A stretch of 64,000 nucleotides of DNA from Plazaster borealis (GCA_021014325.1 CM037474.1:7295130-7359129); one strand, 5' to 3'; counted from the first letter of the stretch, positions 1 through 12,459 are shown. Notes: generated by a model not told the origin, from the sequence alone. A program made the numbers and translations.

Positions 1-235
1 GCTCTTTTGTTTGAACGCCCTCTTCTGGTGGAATTGTTGCACCGCATGACATGAAAATCTTTTTTGGTGAATGAATCGCGTTGCTGCCGCGCCGTTGGTT
101 GTATGGTTGTATTTTTTTTTTATAACTTTCATGAACTACATGTAAAGTGGCCTTGGTGCCCTTTCTACTGGCCTTGGTGCCCTCCAAAATTTTGAATACT
201 CCAAGGCCAAAGTGGCCTTGTCCTAAAAAATTTGT
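1..235. mobile_element. Possible right end of a DNA transposon related to the element at 21226-22233
   Basis: The segment repeats short phrases such as GGCCTTGGTGCCCT and ends in AATTCCAGGCCTG just before the satellite begins. The 21226-22233 element has the same style of GGTGCCCT phrases and ends in GAGGCCTG, so this may be the truncated end of a related element entering from the left. No target duplication can be checked because the left end is outside the window. No coding signal is seen. Confidence 0.3.
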
Positions 236-246
236 AATTCCAGGCC

Positions 247-3200
247 TGGTGATGGATTTGGAGCAAGGATTAAGGCGTGATGGATTTGGAGCAAGGATTA
301 AGGCGTGATGGATTGGGAGTAAGGATTTAGGTGTGATGGATTGGGAGTAAGGATTTAGGTGTGATGGATTGGGAGTAAGGATTTAGGTGTGATGGAATGG
401 GAGCAAGGATTTAGGTGTGATGGATTGGGAGTAAGGATTTAGGTGTGATGGATTGGGAGTAAGGATTTAGGTGTGATGGATTGGGAGCAAGGATTTAGGT
501 GTGATGGATTGGGAGTAAGGATTTAGGTGTGATGGGTTGGAAGTAAGGATTTAGGTGTGATGGATTGGGAGTAAGGATTTAGGTGTGATGGATTGGGAGT
601 AAGGATTTAGGCGTGATGGATTGCGAGTAAGGATTTAGGTGTGATGGATTGGGAGCAAGGATTTAGGTGTGATGGATTGGGAGCAAGGATTTAGGTGTGA
701 TGGATTGGGAGCAAGGATTTAGGTGTGATGGACTGGGAGCTAGTAGGGATTTAGGTGTGATGGATTGGGAGCAAGGATTTAGGTGTGATGGATTGGGAGC
801 AAGGATTTAGGTGTGATGGACTGGGAGATAGTAGGGATTTAGGTGTGATGGATTGGGAGCAAGGATTTAGGTGTGATGGATTGGGAGCAAGGATTTAGGT
901 GTGATGGACTGGGAGATAGTAGGGATTTAGGTGTGATGGATTGTGAGCAAGGATTTAGGTGTGATGGACTGGGAGATAGTAGGGATTTAGGTGTGATGGA
1001 TTGGGAGCAAGGATTTAGGTGTGATGGATTGGGAGCAAGGATTTAGGTGTGACGGACTGGGAGCTAGTAGGGATTTAGGTGTGATGGACTGGGAGCTAGT
1101 AGGGATTTAGGTGTGCTGGATTGGGAGCTAGTATGGATTTAGGTGTGATGGATTGGGAGCAAGGATTTAGGTGTGATGGATTGGGAGCAAGGATTTAGGT
1201 GTGACGGACTGGGAGCTAGTAGGGATTTAGGTGTGATGGACTGGGAGCTAGTAGGGATTTAGGTGTGATGGACTGGGAGCTAGTAGGGATTTAGGTGTGA
1301 TGGACTGGGAGCAAGGATTTAGGTGTGATGGATTGGGAGCTAGTAGGGATTTAGGTGTGATGGACTGGGAGCTAGTAGGGATTTAAATGTGATGGACTGG
1401 GAGCAAGGATTTAGGTGTGATGGACTGGGAGCTAGTAGGGATTTAGGTGTGATGGACTGGGAGCTAGTAGGGATTTAGGTGTGATGGACTGGGAGCTAGT
1501 AGGGATTTAGGTGTGATGGATTGGGAGCTAGTAGGGATTTAGGTGTGATGGACTGGGAGCTAGTAGGGATTTAGGTGTGATGGACTGGGAGCTAGTAGGG
1601 ATTTAGGTGTGATGGACTGGGAGCTAGTAGGGATTTAGGTGTGATGGATTGGGAGCTAGTAGGGATTTAGGTGTGATGGACTGGCAGCTAGCAAGGATTT
1701 AGGTGTGATGGACTAGGAGCTAGTAGGGATTTAGGTGTGATGGACTAGGAGCTAGTAGGGATTTAGGTGTGATGGACTGGGAGCTAGCAAGGATTTAGGT
1801 GTGATGGACTGGGAGCTAGTAGGGATTTAGGTGTGATGGACTAGGAGCTAGTAGGGATTTAGGTGTGATGGACTGGGAGCTAGTAGGGATTTAGGGGTGC
1901 TGGACTGGGAGCTAGTAGGGATTTAGGTGTGATGGACTGGGAGCTAGTAGGGATTTAGGTGTGCTGGACTGGGAGCTAGTAGGGATTTAGGTGTGATGGA
2001 CTGGGAGCTAGTAGGGATTTAGGTGTGATGGACTAGGAGCTAGTAGGGATTTAGGTGTGATGGACTGGGAGCTAGTAGGGATTTAGGTGTGCTGGACTGG
2101 GAGCTAGTAGGGATTTAGGTGTGATGGATTGGGAGCTAGTAGGGATTTAGGTGTGATGGACTGGGAGCTAGTAGGGATTTAGGTGTGATGGATTGTGAGC
2201 AAGGATTTAGGTGTGATGGACTGGGAGATAGTAGGGATTTAGGTGTGATGGATTGGGAGCAAGGATTTAGGTGTGATGGATTGGGAGCAAGGATTTAGGT
2301 GTGATGGACTGGGAGATAGTAGGGATTTAGGTGTGATGGACTGTGAGCAAGGATTTAGGTGTGATGGATTGGGAGCAAGGATTTAGGTGTCATGGACTGG
2401 GAGATAGTAGGGATTTAGGTGTGATGGACTGTGAGCAAGGATTTAGGTGTGATGGATTGGGAGCAAGGATTTAGGTGTCATGGACTGGGAGATAGTAGGG
2501 ATTTAGGTGTGATGGATTGGGAGCAAGGATTTAGGTGTGATGGATTGGGAGCAAGGATTTAGGTGTGATGGACTGGGAGATAGTAGGGATTTAGGTGTGA
2601 TGGACTGGGAGCTAGTAGGGATTTAGGTGTGCTGGATTGGGAGCAAGGATTTAGGTGTGATGGATTGGGAGCAAGGATTTAGGTGTGATGGACTGGGAGC
2701 TAGTAGGGATTTAGGTGTGATGGACTGGGAGCTAGTAGGGATTTAGGTGTGATGGACTGGGAGCTAGTAGGGATTTAGGTGTGATGGACTGGGAGCAAGA
2801 ATTTAGGACTGATGCATTGGGAGCTAGTAGGGATTTAGGTGTGATGGACTGGGAGCTAGTAGGGATTTAGGTGTGATGGACTGGGAGCTAGTAGGGATTT
2901 AGGTGTGATGGACTGGGAGCTAGTAGGGATTTAGGTGTGATGGACTGGGAGCTAGTAGGGATTTAGGTGTGATGGACTGGGAGCTAGTAGGGATTTAGGT
3001 GTGATGGACTGGGAGCTAGTAGGGATTTAGGTGTGATGGATTGGGAGCTAGTAGGGATTTAGGTGTGATGGACTGGGAGCTAGTAGGGATTTAGGTGTGA
3101 TGGACTGGGAGCTAGTAGGGATTTAGGTGTGATGGACTGGGAGCTAGTAGGGATTTAGGTGTGATGGATTGGGAGCTAGTAGGGATTTAGGTGTGATGGA

Positions 3201-5884
3201 CTGGGAGCTAGCAAGGATTTAGGTGTGATGGACTGGGAGCTAGTAGGGATTTAGGTGTGATGGACTAGGAGCTAGTAGGGATTTAGGTGTGATGGACTGG
3301 GAGCTAGCAAGGATTTAGGTGTGATGGACTGGGAGCTAGTAGGGATTTAGGTGTGATGGACTAGGAGCTAGTAGGGATTTAGGGGTGATGGACTGGGAGC
3401 TAGTAGGGATTTAGGTGTGCTGGACTGGGAGCTAGTAGGGATTTAGGTGTGATGGACTGGGAGCTAGTAGGGATTTAGGTGTGCTGGACTAGGAGCTAGT
3501 AGGGATTTAGGTTTGATGGACTGGGAGCTAGTAGGGGTTTAGGTGTGATGGACTAGGAGCTAGTAGGGATTTAGGTGTGATGGACTGGGAGCTAGTAGGG
3601 ATTTAGGTGTGCTGGACTGGGAGCTAGTAGGGATTTAGGTGTGATGGACTGGGAGCAAGGATTTAGGTGTGATGGATTGGGAGCTAGTAGGGACTTAGGT
3701 GTGATGGACTGGGAGCTAGTAGGGATTTAGGTGTGATGGACTGGGAGCTAGTAGGGATTTAGGTGTGATGGACTGGGAGCAAGGATTTAGGTGTGATGGA
3801 CTGGGAGCTAGTAGGGATTTAAGTGTGATGGACTGGGAGCTAGTAGGGATTTAGGTGTGATGGATTGGGAGCTAGTAGGGATTTAGGTGTGATGGACTGG
3901 GAGCTAGTAGGGATTTAGGTGTGATGGACTGGGAGCTAGTAGGGATTTAGGTGTGATGGACTGGGAGCTAGTAGGAATTTAGGTGTGATGGATTGGGAGC
4001 TAGTAGGGATTTAGGTGTGATGGACTGGGAGCTAGCAAGGATTTAGGTGTGATGGACTGGGGGCTAGTAGGGATTTAGGTGTGATGGACTAGGAGCTAGT
4101 AGGGATTTAGGTATGATGGACTGGGAGCTAGCAAGGATTTAGGTGTGATGGACTGGGAGCTAGTAGGGATTTAGGTGTGATGGACTAGGAGCTAGTAGGG
4201 ATTTAGGTGTGATGGACTGGGAGCTAGTAGGGATTTAGGTGTGCTGGACTGGGAGCTAGTAGGGATTTAGGTGTGCTGGACTGGGAGCTAGTAGGGATTT
4301 AGGTGTGATGGATTGGGAGCTAGTAGGGATTTAGGTGTGATGGACTGGGAGCTAGTAGGGATTTAGGTGTGATGGACTGGGAGCTAGTAGGGATTTAGGT
4401 GTGATGGATTGGGAGCTAGTAGGGATTTAGGTGTGCTGGACTGGGAGCTAGTAGGGATTTAGGTGTGATGGACTGGGAGCTAGTAGGGATTTAGGTGTGA
4501 TGGACTGGGAGCTAGTAGGGATTTAGGTGTGATGGACTGGGAGCTAGTAGGGATTTAGGTGTGATGGACTGGGAGCTAGTAGGGATTTAGGTGTGATGGA
4601 TTGGGAGCAAGGATTTAGGTGTGATGGATTGGGAGCAGGGATTTAGGTGTGATCGACTGGGAGCTAGTAGGGATTTAGGTGTGATGGACTGGGAGCTAGT
4701 AGGGATTTAGGTGTGATGGATTGGGAGCAAGGATTTAGGTGTGATGGACTGGGAGCTAGTAGGGATTTAGGTGTGATGGATTGGGAGCTAGTAGGGATTT
4801 AGGTGTGATGGACTGGGAGCTAGTAGGGATTTAGGTGTGATGGATTGGGAGCTAGTAGGGATTTAGGTGTGCTGGACTGGGAGCTAGTAGGGATTTAGGT
4901 GTGCTGGACTAGGAGCTAGTAGGGATTTAGGTGTGATGGATTGGGAGCTAGTAGGGATTTAGGTGTGATGGACTGGGAGCTAGTAGGGATTTAGGTGTGA
5001 TGGATTGGGAGCTAGTAGGGATTTAGGTGTGCTGGACTGGGAGCTAGTAGGGATTTAGGTGTGATGGATTGGGAGCTAGTAGGGATTTAGGTGTGATGGA
5101 CTGGGAGCTAGTAGGGATTTAGGTGTGATGGATTGGGAGCTAGTAGGGATTTAGGTGTGATGGACTGGGAGCTAGTAAGGATTTAGGTGTGATGGACTGG
5201 GAGCTAGTAAGGATTTAGGTGTGATGGACTGGGAGCTAGTAGGGATTTAGGTGTGATGGACTGGGAGCTAGTAGGGATTTAGGTGTGATGGACTGGGAGC
5301 TAGTAGGGATTTAGGTGTGATGGACTGGGAGCTAGTAGGGATTTAGGTGTGATGGATTGGGAGCTAGTAGGGATTTAGGTGTGATGGACTGGGAGCTAGT
5401 AGGGATTTAGGTGTGATGGACTGGGAGCTAGTAGGGATTTAGGTGTGATGGATTGGGAGCTAGTAGGGATTTAGGTGCGATGGACTGGGAGCTAGTAGGG
5501 ATTTAGGTGTGATGGACTGGGAGCTAGTAGGGATGTAGGTGTGATGGACTGGGAGATAGTAGGGATTTAGGTGTGATGGATTGGGAGCAAGGATTTAGGT
5601 GTGATGGACTGGGAGCTAGTAGGGATTTAGGTGTGATGGACTGGGAGCTAGTAGGGATTTAGGTGTGATGGACTGGGAGCTAGTAGGGATTTAGGTGCGA
5701 TGGACTGGGAGCTAGTAAGGATTTAGGTGTGATGGACTGGGAGCTAGTAGGGATTTAGGTGTGATGGACTGGGAGCTAGTAGGGATTTAGGTGTGATGGA
5801 TTGGGAGCAAGGATTTAGGTGTGATGGACTGGGAGCTAGTAGGGATTTAGGTGTGATGGATTGGGAGCAAGGATTTAGGTGTGA
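247..5884. repeat. 5.6-kb minisatellite, 28-bp and 32-bp units
   Basis: About 180 head-to-tail units share the core GGATTTAGGTGTGATGG followed by AYTGGGAGC. Units then end in AA (28 bp) or TAGTAG (32 bp); a third form has GAGATAGTAG. The left part (to about 700) is almost all 28-mers, the middle mixes both, and 2700-5560 is mostly 32-mers. Rare variants recur as blocks: the AGCTAGCAAGG form near 1688/1788 comes back near 3208/3303 and again near 4034/4128, so segments of about 1.5 kb and 0.8 kb were duplicated as higher-order units. Every frame meets stops, so it is not coding. It lies on the 3' side of the minus-strand ADF-H gene. Confidence 0.97.
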
Positions 5885-6041
5885 CTGATGAGAGGTATCT
5901 ATCTCTCAAAACTATATTAAATCATTTTATGACAAATAAGCAAGGAGCTTAACCCTTGTGTTCCCATATAAGATTTAGAATTAAGACCAACCAGGCAGGA
6001 CAGTAAAAGAAGCAAATTAAAATTTTAAACAAAGAGATGTC

Positions 6042-8185
6042 TTACCTGAGGTCAGCAATGTTTTCTGAAACTTCTGGGTCAACTTTTCCTGGTGCACCCT
6101 GTGAACTAACTGCGGTAATTTTGGTACTTGTATTAGATTTACCAGGAATACCGACTGTAGATTTCTTGGTTTGTGTTTGTGTAAAGCCTCGTTCTTGCAC
6201 ACCTTCTACTTCACTTCGCTCCCTTACTTTAGACCTTGTTCCTGCTGTGTCTTCCAACTATCACAAAATAAATACTTAAGTTCAATCTAACAAGTCTAGT
6301 TTGATGGTTTGATGTTTGCAGTTCCTAACAAGAGCTGGGGGCAATCAGCAAAAAATAAACTCTCAGGCAACAACCTTAAAAATAGCCAAAAGGTGTAACT
6401 TTAGACATTGAAATTTAAAACAGTGTTATCTCCTACATACACAAGAAATGTTAATTATAAAGGTATGATGACATTTTATCAGCAGCTAGTATCACTGATT
6501 TATTGATTTATAACAACTAATTTTGATTGTTACAAAAACGTTTACCTTTTGCCGAATGACTTCTTCAGTGATATCAGCAGCTGAGTCTGTCTCCATTTCT
6601 AAGTGACATGGCTGAAGATATTTCCTAACAGATTCATGTAAAACCCCAAAACGGCCTTTCTTTGAAAACGGCACATTGGTTCCAATCCTAAGTAGAGTGC
6701 AAAACATAAATGAATAATGAACATATATCAAGCACAGAATGGCACATACTGGCAGTCAGTATATTAACCTAATTGAGACTAGGTCCCCATTTTGGGGTTA
6801 AACAATCTCCATATATCCTCACAAGACACAGAAATGTGCGCTAATGAGTGAAACGTCAAATATTATATTAGCTGTTTCAACACTGTAATTGAAATATGTA
6901 TTACTTTCAGGCTTCAGTGTAAATCATCACATAATTTTGTACCAAGTGGGCTTTTCCAATCCTAGGTTTGGGCCCAACTCATTCTGGCTCATCATTTTTG
7001 GAGCATCATGCACCTTGCAACCTGCTTCACCACCAAACAAGCCGGATCCAAAACCTGAGCCCAAGGCGAGATTTGGGAAAAAAAGCCTTAGGTTTAAAGG
7101 CATCGTACACGTTTGGTAATTACTCAAAATATATATTAGCATAAAAACTGACTTGGTAACAAGCAACAGAGAGCTATTGATAGTAAAAAACATTGTGAGA
7201 AACGACTCCCTCTGCAAGAAGTTTTTATTCCTATCTGAAAGCACACAAATTTGTACAACAAGGGTGTTTTTTCTTTCATCATTTTCTTGCAACTTTGATG
7301 ACCAATTGAGCCCAAATTTTCACAGGCTTGTTATTTTATGCATATGTTGGGATACACCAAATGAGAACACTGGTCTTTGACAATTACCAAACGTGTACGA
7401 TGCCTTTAAGATTGGTTGCTGACGACACTGGTAGCAACCAATAATACACCTTGCCTTAAATATTTACTTACCAATGAACATACACAAATTTAACAGTAGT
7501 TGATAGGTCAAATGTCGTGTTCAGTCTTGCCAGAACATACATCACTTGTTTATCATCAAGAACTTCATTTATCTCATTAATGTCTGGCCCTGAAAAAAAA
7601 TGGAAAAAAAACAACACATCTTTATTTTTTGTTTTGATTGTCATTATACATTTATAATTAAAATATAGATTTAGATCAAAAGCCTCCCACATCAGTAGTT
7701 TTCAATGTCTTTTCCTGGCTTAAACAAACAACTTTGTAGTTTAATCAGCAATGAAATTGACGATCGTGGCCAAATAGGTATTTTTTCTTCTTTTTCGTTT
7801 GTTAATATTATTTTTTTATTGATTTCGATTTTCAGTTATTTTTTTTGACCCACCCACCCACAATTTCGAGGGGAAAAAAATGTAATTTTAACATTGACTG
7901 TTCTGAATGGCCCCTAAGGAAAGGGTAAATCCTTCACTTGGGCAATTGGATATGCTACAGGTAAAATTGGGACTGCAAGGGTTTTAGCTAGCAATAACCT
8001 CCAAAGTTTCAACTATTAATCAATAGAGATGTCTTCTATTTACCTGTGAATATGACATCTATTGTGTTGGGTTCATTGTTGACATGACCAACAATCACTA
8101 AATTGGTTTCCGTTTTATCATCTCGTAAATCCTGAAGGCTTTTCTTGAAGTTATCCTCATCCACGAGCTTGACCTCAATACTCAT
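6042..8185 (-). CDS. ADF-homology domain protein (coactosin/drebrin-like) with basic C-terminal tail, 4 exons seen
   Basis: Coding exons are 8185-8044, 7589-7472, 6687-6546 and 6257-6042; phases match at every junction with GT-AG borders. The ATG at 8185 opens MSIEVKLVDEDNF. Residues 1 to about 134 form one actin-depolymerising-factor homology fold: strands around NLVIVGHV and VMYVLARL, then FVYVHWIGTNVP and a basic KKGRFGVLHESVRKYL helix, then ITEEVIRQK. The VxWIGxNV stretch resembles coactosin and drebrin-like proteins, so F-actin binding in the cytoplasm is expected. The remaining 71 residues are Ser/Thr/Lys-rich and low complexity, unlike a plain coactosin (about 142 residues). Read through, the frame stops at TAA 6042-6044 (205 residues). 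That stop overlaps a consensus donor CAG/GTAAG, and no AATAAA lies before the satellite, so splicing to a further exon to the left is likely. The exact subfamily is uncertain. Confidence 0.8.
7098..7405 (+). mobile_element. TTAA-flanked MITE, copy 1 (308 bp)
   Basis: It has terminal inverted repeats starting AGGCATCGTACACGTTTGG, and is flanked on both sides by TTAA (7094-7097 and 7406-7409). The TTAA duplication is typical of piggyBac-type transposition. There is no coding capacity. It sits in intron 2 of the ADF-H gene and is the first of seven copies in the window. Confidence 0.87.
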
Positions 8186-8261
8186 CTTTTTCAATCTGAA
8201 TTACAAAACTGATTATAAATGGTTTAAACAAACATATTTCAGTAGTGAACCCCCAAACATT

Positions 8262-8560
8262 TGTGCAATTTCTATCCAAAAGCCTACTTGTTATAAACAT
8301 GGTATCAATGTAAGTAAGCAGCCTGTGAAATTCTTTTGTCTGAAATGCGTTCTCGATTAGAAATCAATAAAAGTAGGCTGTGTCAAAACCATTTGAATCT
8401 CCAAAACTTACATCAAGGTGAGTTTTGGAGATTCAAATGTATGTGGTGTTCGTTTGTGAATGCTTTGTCCAGAGGTGCAGTTGGTATCCGCTGTCACCTC
8501 GCTAGATCTGGATGGATTATGTTCTTGATGAAACTACTATCATAGTTTTTGCTCTTTTCT
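8262..8560 (+). repeat. Dispersed ~300-bp repeat, copy 1 of 3
   Basis: It shares CTTACTTGTTATAAA-like and GCTGTCACCTCGCT phrases, in the same order and spacing, with 61255-61550 (same strand) and 30375-30665 (opposite strand). There is no open frame. This is probably a non-autonomous transposon or SINE-like family; ends and target duplication are not resolved. Confidence 0.5.
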
Positions 8561-8987
8561 CAACAAGTTGAAGTAGACACCTGTATTCAGATGAAACTTT
8601 CACAGGTGACATTTATTGTATCTTTCTTGATTATTTTGTCTATAAATCAGCATTACGTTGACAAAAAACAATCTAATGACCCTACCTTTAAAAAAGGCAT
8701 CACTATTTACTGAAACAACCATGCAAAAAATCATTCATGCTTTCCACACATTGGTTTTGGTCCAACATTTCAATTTTCTCTGTAAATGGGATGAAAAGTG
8801 TCGGGCTCATATAGTCATTACTTACTCCTACATCTTGAACTATGGTCTAGGAGTAGTCATGACTCATGATCTGAATTAACCAACAAGACTCAAATTTGCA
8901 ATTTGCAATTTGGTAGAAGGAAGAGCAACGATTTGTAGAAGTTCTCAAAATAGATCTGTGCATTTCCTTTTCATGACCCGGCTTTAA

Positions 8988-9358
8988 AGGCATCGTACAC
9001 GTTTGGTAATTGTCACAGACCAGTGTTCTCATTTGGTGTATCCCAACATATGCATAAAATAACAAGCCTGTGAAAATTTGGGCTCAATTGGTCATCGAAG
9101 TTGCAAGAAAATGATGAAAGAAAAAACACCCTTGTTGTACAAATTTGTGTGCTTTCAAATAGGAATAAAAACTTCTTGCAAGAAGTTTTTATTATTTTAG
9201 TGAGAAATTACCTCTTTCTCAAAAACTACATTACTTCACTTCAGAGGGAGTCGTTTCTCACAATGTTTTATACTATCAACAGCTCTCTGTTGCTCGTTAC
9301 CAAGTCAGTTTTTATGCTAATATATATTTTGAGTAATTACCAAACGTGTACGATGCCT
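8988..9358 (-). mobile_element. TTAA-flanked MITE, copy 2 (371 bp)
   Basis: Flanked by TTAA at 8984-8987 and 9359-9362, with near-perfect terminal inverted repeats AGGCATCGTACACGTTTGG. It is inverted relative to copy 1. It contains the internal palindrome AACTTCTTGCAAGAAGTT, which copy 1 has partly lost. Intergenic. Confidence 0.88.
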
Positions 9359-9362
9359 TTAA

Positions 9363-10660
9363 CCAGATATCCTTGAGTGAGGTACAAAACACTCACTCAG
9401 CATGCTCAGCTCAGTACGTACAGACACTGTGCTACCTACACTTCCGTAGTTTTCTCTGGCAATTTGGTACCCGTTTGATTATTATTGGTAGAATTTATTT
9501 TATTTTATGAACACATATTTGTTCCCAACCAGAGGACTTAAAAGTTCAAGCTCTATGCCGAAGTCCGGCCTTAGCTTAGTTAGGAGCTATGGCAAAGTGT
9601 GTGTGGTAAGCAAGAATACAATCAATGGAACTCGATGCGGAAGTCACAGTGTGGGGACATTAATACATGGCAAAACATGGTGTGTGTGTGTGTAGGCCTC
9701 CCCTAGCGCCTGTGTAATCCCCACCGCAGTCCGCACCCACCCGGCTCCGTCAACTCAAATTCTACACCATGGTTGTTTCAATATGTTCGAGTTTCAAATA
9801 AAAGGACACTATCAATTGATTATCAAGTTACTATTTATGAAAAAAAACCAAATTAAACTTACTCAGTTTACTCTCTGTCATTCACTTTGTCTTGGCGCAC
9901 CCAACTGCTCAGTGTCGATCTGTCCCGTGTGCTACGTAGAGAGTAGTGGGTGTGGATGGACCGGATCGAGACGACGACGGACGAAGCACATGAAGCAGAG
10001 AGAGCATGCGAGGCTCGTACAAACCATTTCGATCCCGCCTTCATTTATCAACATAATGAAGTTCGAGGTTGAAAAGCTCAACTCTTTTCTTCTTGGCAGC
10101 TGATTTGGATAGCGGCGATTGCGGTTCACCGCAGAAAAAATGCCTAAACGGCCAGTTTCCTATTTTGATATAATCAGTATTTTACGGTGAATTTATAAGA
10201 TGCCTGGAATGGCCCAGTCTTGTATTCAGGGAAATCGAACAAACAAACTGTTACGATGGGGAGACCCCTCTTACCATCCATAACATTAACCTGTCAGTAA
10301 CTTGTTCAGCCTATAACAATAGCCTACCTTATCGAGAAACAAAAGGGAAAGAACAATATTGTTACTAAAACATTTAACGTTGCTTGCAAATGAGGAATTG
10401 TTATACAATATATCTGCATGAATCGAACTTGCAAGGGATGCAAAAGAAACTTGGCCTATTAATTCTCTGAACGAATTAGTGACATACATGTGTGTTCCAT
10501 TAGACAATGCACAAAATACATGTATAATTCACAATTGTTTGTACAAGGCTGGTGAGACAATGAGTAGCATGGTGAATTTATGGGCCACTTTCTAAAAAAT
10601 ATTATAAAACTGTAGCCTACTCATAAAAAGGTTTTTTTCTCTTCCTTTACGCGTATAGGC
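9363..10660. other. Intergenic stretch between divergent ADF-H and COMMD7 genes, no gene recognised
   Basis: No exon with homology is visible. Around 9880-10130 the base composition is richer in GC with several CG dinucleotides, which could be a promoter or 5' non-coding exon of the minus-strand ADF-H gene. Nothing in the sequence proves this. Short frames here on both strands show no domain. Confidence 0.35.
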
Positions 10661-10668
10661 CAAATCCG

Positions 10669-11509
10669 CAGTGGCGTAAGGGGCACGGGGGCACGTGCCC
10701 CCCCCCCCCTCATTTTGAAATCTAGACTTTTGTGATTGGAAATTTCCAGAGTAAAATGTTACATTTTATACGCTTTGATGAGATAATTCCGATGTTTTTA
10801 AAACTATTTTTCCATTTACATGCAGAATTTTTTTTTTTACACTCAAGCCAGATTATCTTATGAAAAAATAGTGCTTGTAACATAAAAAAGGCGATGAAAA
10901 AGAGGCTTGTTCAGGCCCGTTACCAGGATTTGGTGTATCCCAACATATGCATAAAATAACAACCCTGTGAAAATTTGGGCTCAATTGGTCATCGAAGTTG
11001 CAAGAAAATGATGAAAGAAAAAACACCCTTTGTACAAATTTGTGTGCTTTTAGATAGAATAATAAAAACTTCTTGCAAGTGAGAAATTACCTCTTTCTCA
11101 AAAACTACGTTACTTCAGAGGGAGTCGTTTCTCACAATGTTTTATACTATCAACAGCACTCTGTTGGTCGTTACCAAGTCAGTTTTTATGCTAATATATA
11201 TTTTGAGTAATTACCAAACGTGTACGATGCCTTTAACGATAATAAGTCACAGTTACGATGCAGACTTTTTTAATTAATTATTTTTTGCAGACTTTTTTAT
11301 TCTATTTTTTTAAACAGTTACTTTTTATTTATTTTTTTTTTTTTAAGGGGGGCGTCCGACCCCCCCCCCCACCCCCCCCCCCACGATTACGGGCATCGGC
11401 TTGTTTTAAAGAAAAAGGCAAACTGAAACTTGGCCAGAAGTGCCCCCCTATAGAAAAAATGGTGCACCCCTTGTGCCCCCCTTGAAATTTTACCCTAGTC
11501 ACGCCGCTG
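10669..11509. mobile_element. 841-bp hAT-like non-autonomous element with perfect 8-bp target duplication
   Basis: The left end starts CAGTGGCGTAAGGGGCAC and the right end reads CTAGTCACGCCGCTG, giving short inverted ends of CAGYGGCGT type. CAAATCCG occurs at 10661-10668 and again at 11510-11517, a perfect 8-bp target duplication as expected for hAT transposons. G/C homopolymer runs and the nested MITE at 10928-11232 make up the body. No transposase is encoded. A lone related end is at 36097-36155. Confidence 0.78.
10928..11232 (-). mobile_element. TTAA-type MITE, copy 3, 5'-truncated and nested
   Basis: It begins abruptly at the internal phrase ATTTGGTGTATCCCAACA and runs to a proper end (GTACGATGCCT) followed by TTAA at 11233-11236. 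The other terminal repeat is missing. It lies inside the 10669-11509 hAT-like element, so it was carried or inserted there and then lost one end. Confidence 0.82.
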
Positions 11510-11517
11510 CAAATCCG

Positions 11518-12031
11518 ACAGATATAGATTAAAACATTTTTGTCTCTTTGTCATTGTCCATACTTGGTCTAAAAAAACAAAGTATCCAAACTATAATGTG
11601 CTGCATCGGCATTTGGGGCTTTCGTCATTAGGCCTATGAGTTATCTGGGTCAAGAGTTTTCCGGTTTTGGGTCTATATGAGATCTATAAGCGGTAGGCGT
11701 CGGGCGCGAACTCCCCTTCGCGGGGAAAATTAATAATTAAAAGGCAATTAAAGCAAAATCTTAATTTTAGAAATAGGCCTACTAAAATATAATTTGTAAA
11801 ACGCTTCTGAAAAAGTCTTAGATTGCACTGGAGATGTTAACATAAATTCCAGTGTCACGAGGCGGGACCCGTGACTCCACGGCGTCAAGGCTTCGAGCTC
11901 ACGGGTTCATCTCGCAAAATGCCCCGCCTACGGGCCCCTTATTCCCCCCCCCCCCCCGAGCTGCTCGAGGTTCTCGAAAAATGCCTTTGCTCTATATTTC
12001 ATCCACGGCAAGCGTGTGGGACATGACGATA
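11518..12031. other. Intergenic stretch, nothing recognised
   Basis: No gene, tandem repeat or inverted repeat is recognised between the target duplication of the hAT-like element and the next small element. The G/C runs near 11945 are homopolymer tracts only. Confidence 0.4.
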
Positions 12032-12036
12032 TGAAC

Positions 12037-12238
12037 CAGGCGCGGATCCAGGGGGGGCGTGGGGGGCGCACGCCCCCCCTTTTCATATAAAAAAAAAAAA
12101 AGAGGGAGAAAAGAAAAAAAGAGGGAGAGAGAGAGAAGGGGAGGGAGAAATGGGGCAACAAACTTCATTTATCATTTTGCTGCTTGGAATATTTTCACGC
12201 CCCCCCCCCCCGTTTGGAAAATCCTGGATCCGCCCCTG
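12037..12238. mobile_element. 202-bp MITE with CAGG..GGATCCAGG inverted ends
   Basis: The left end CAGGCGCGGATCCAGG and right end CCTGGATCCGCCCCTG are inverted copies with one mismatch. The 5-bp word TGAAC flanks both sides (12032-12036 and 12239-12243). The interior is G/C runs and an A-rich tract. Non-coding, about 220 bp upstream of the COMMD7 start codon. Confidence 0.65.
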
Positions 12239-12459
12239 TGAACAGTCCTATAGTCAAGCATTGATGATGCATTGACATAACGACACTGTCTGATAATGTG
12301 GTAAAATGGATCTATTTTGCAACCCTGCGAACCCCCTCCTCCTTCGACAGCCCCACCCCCTTTAAGCTTTGCTTCAGTCTCGAAAGTCTGGTAACCAGTG
12401 GTCACTCTGCGCAGACAGACCGACACCACTATTCACTGACTATTATTCACACTTCCGAA

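Noticed and set aside
247..5884. CRISPR array or degenerate telomere
   Set aside because: There are no unique spacers between repeats, the genome is animal, and the unit is not TTAGGG-like; it is a minisatellite.
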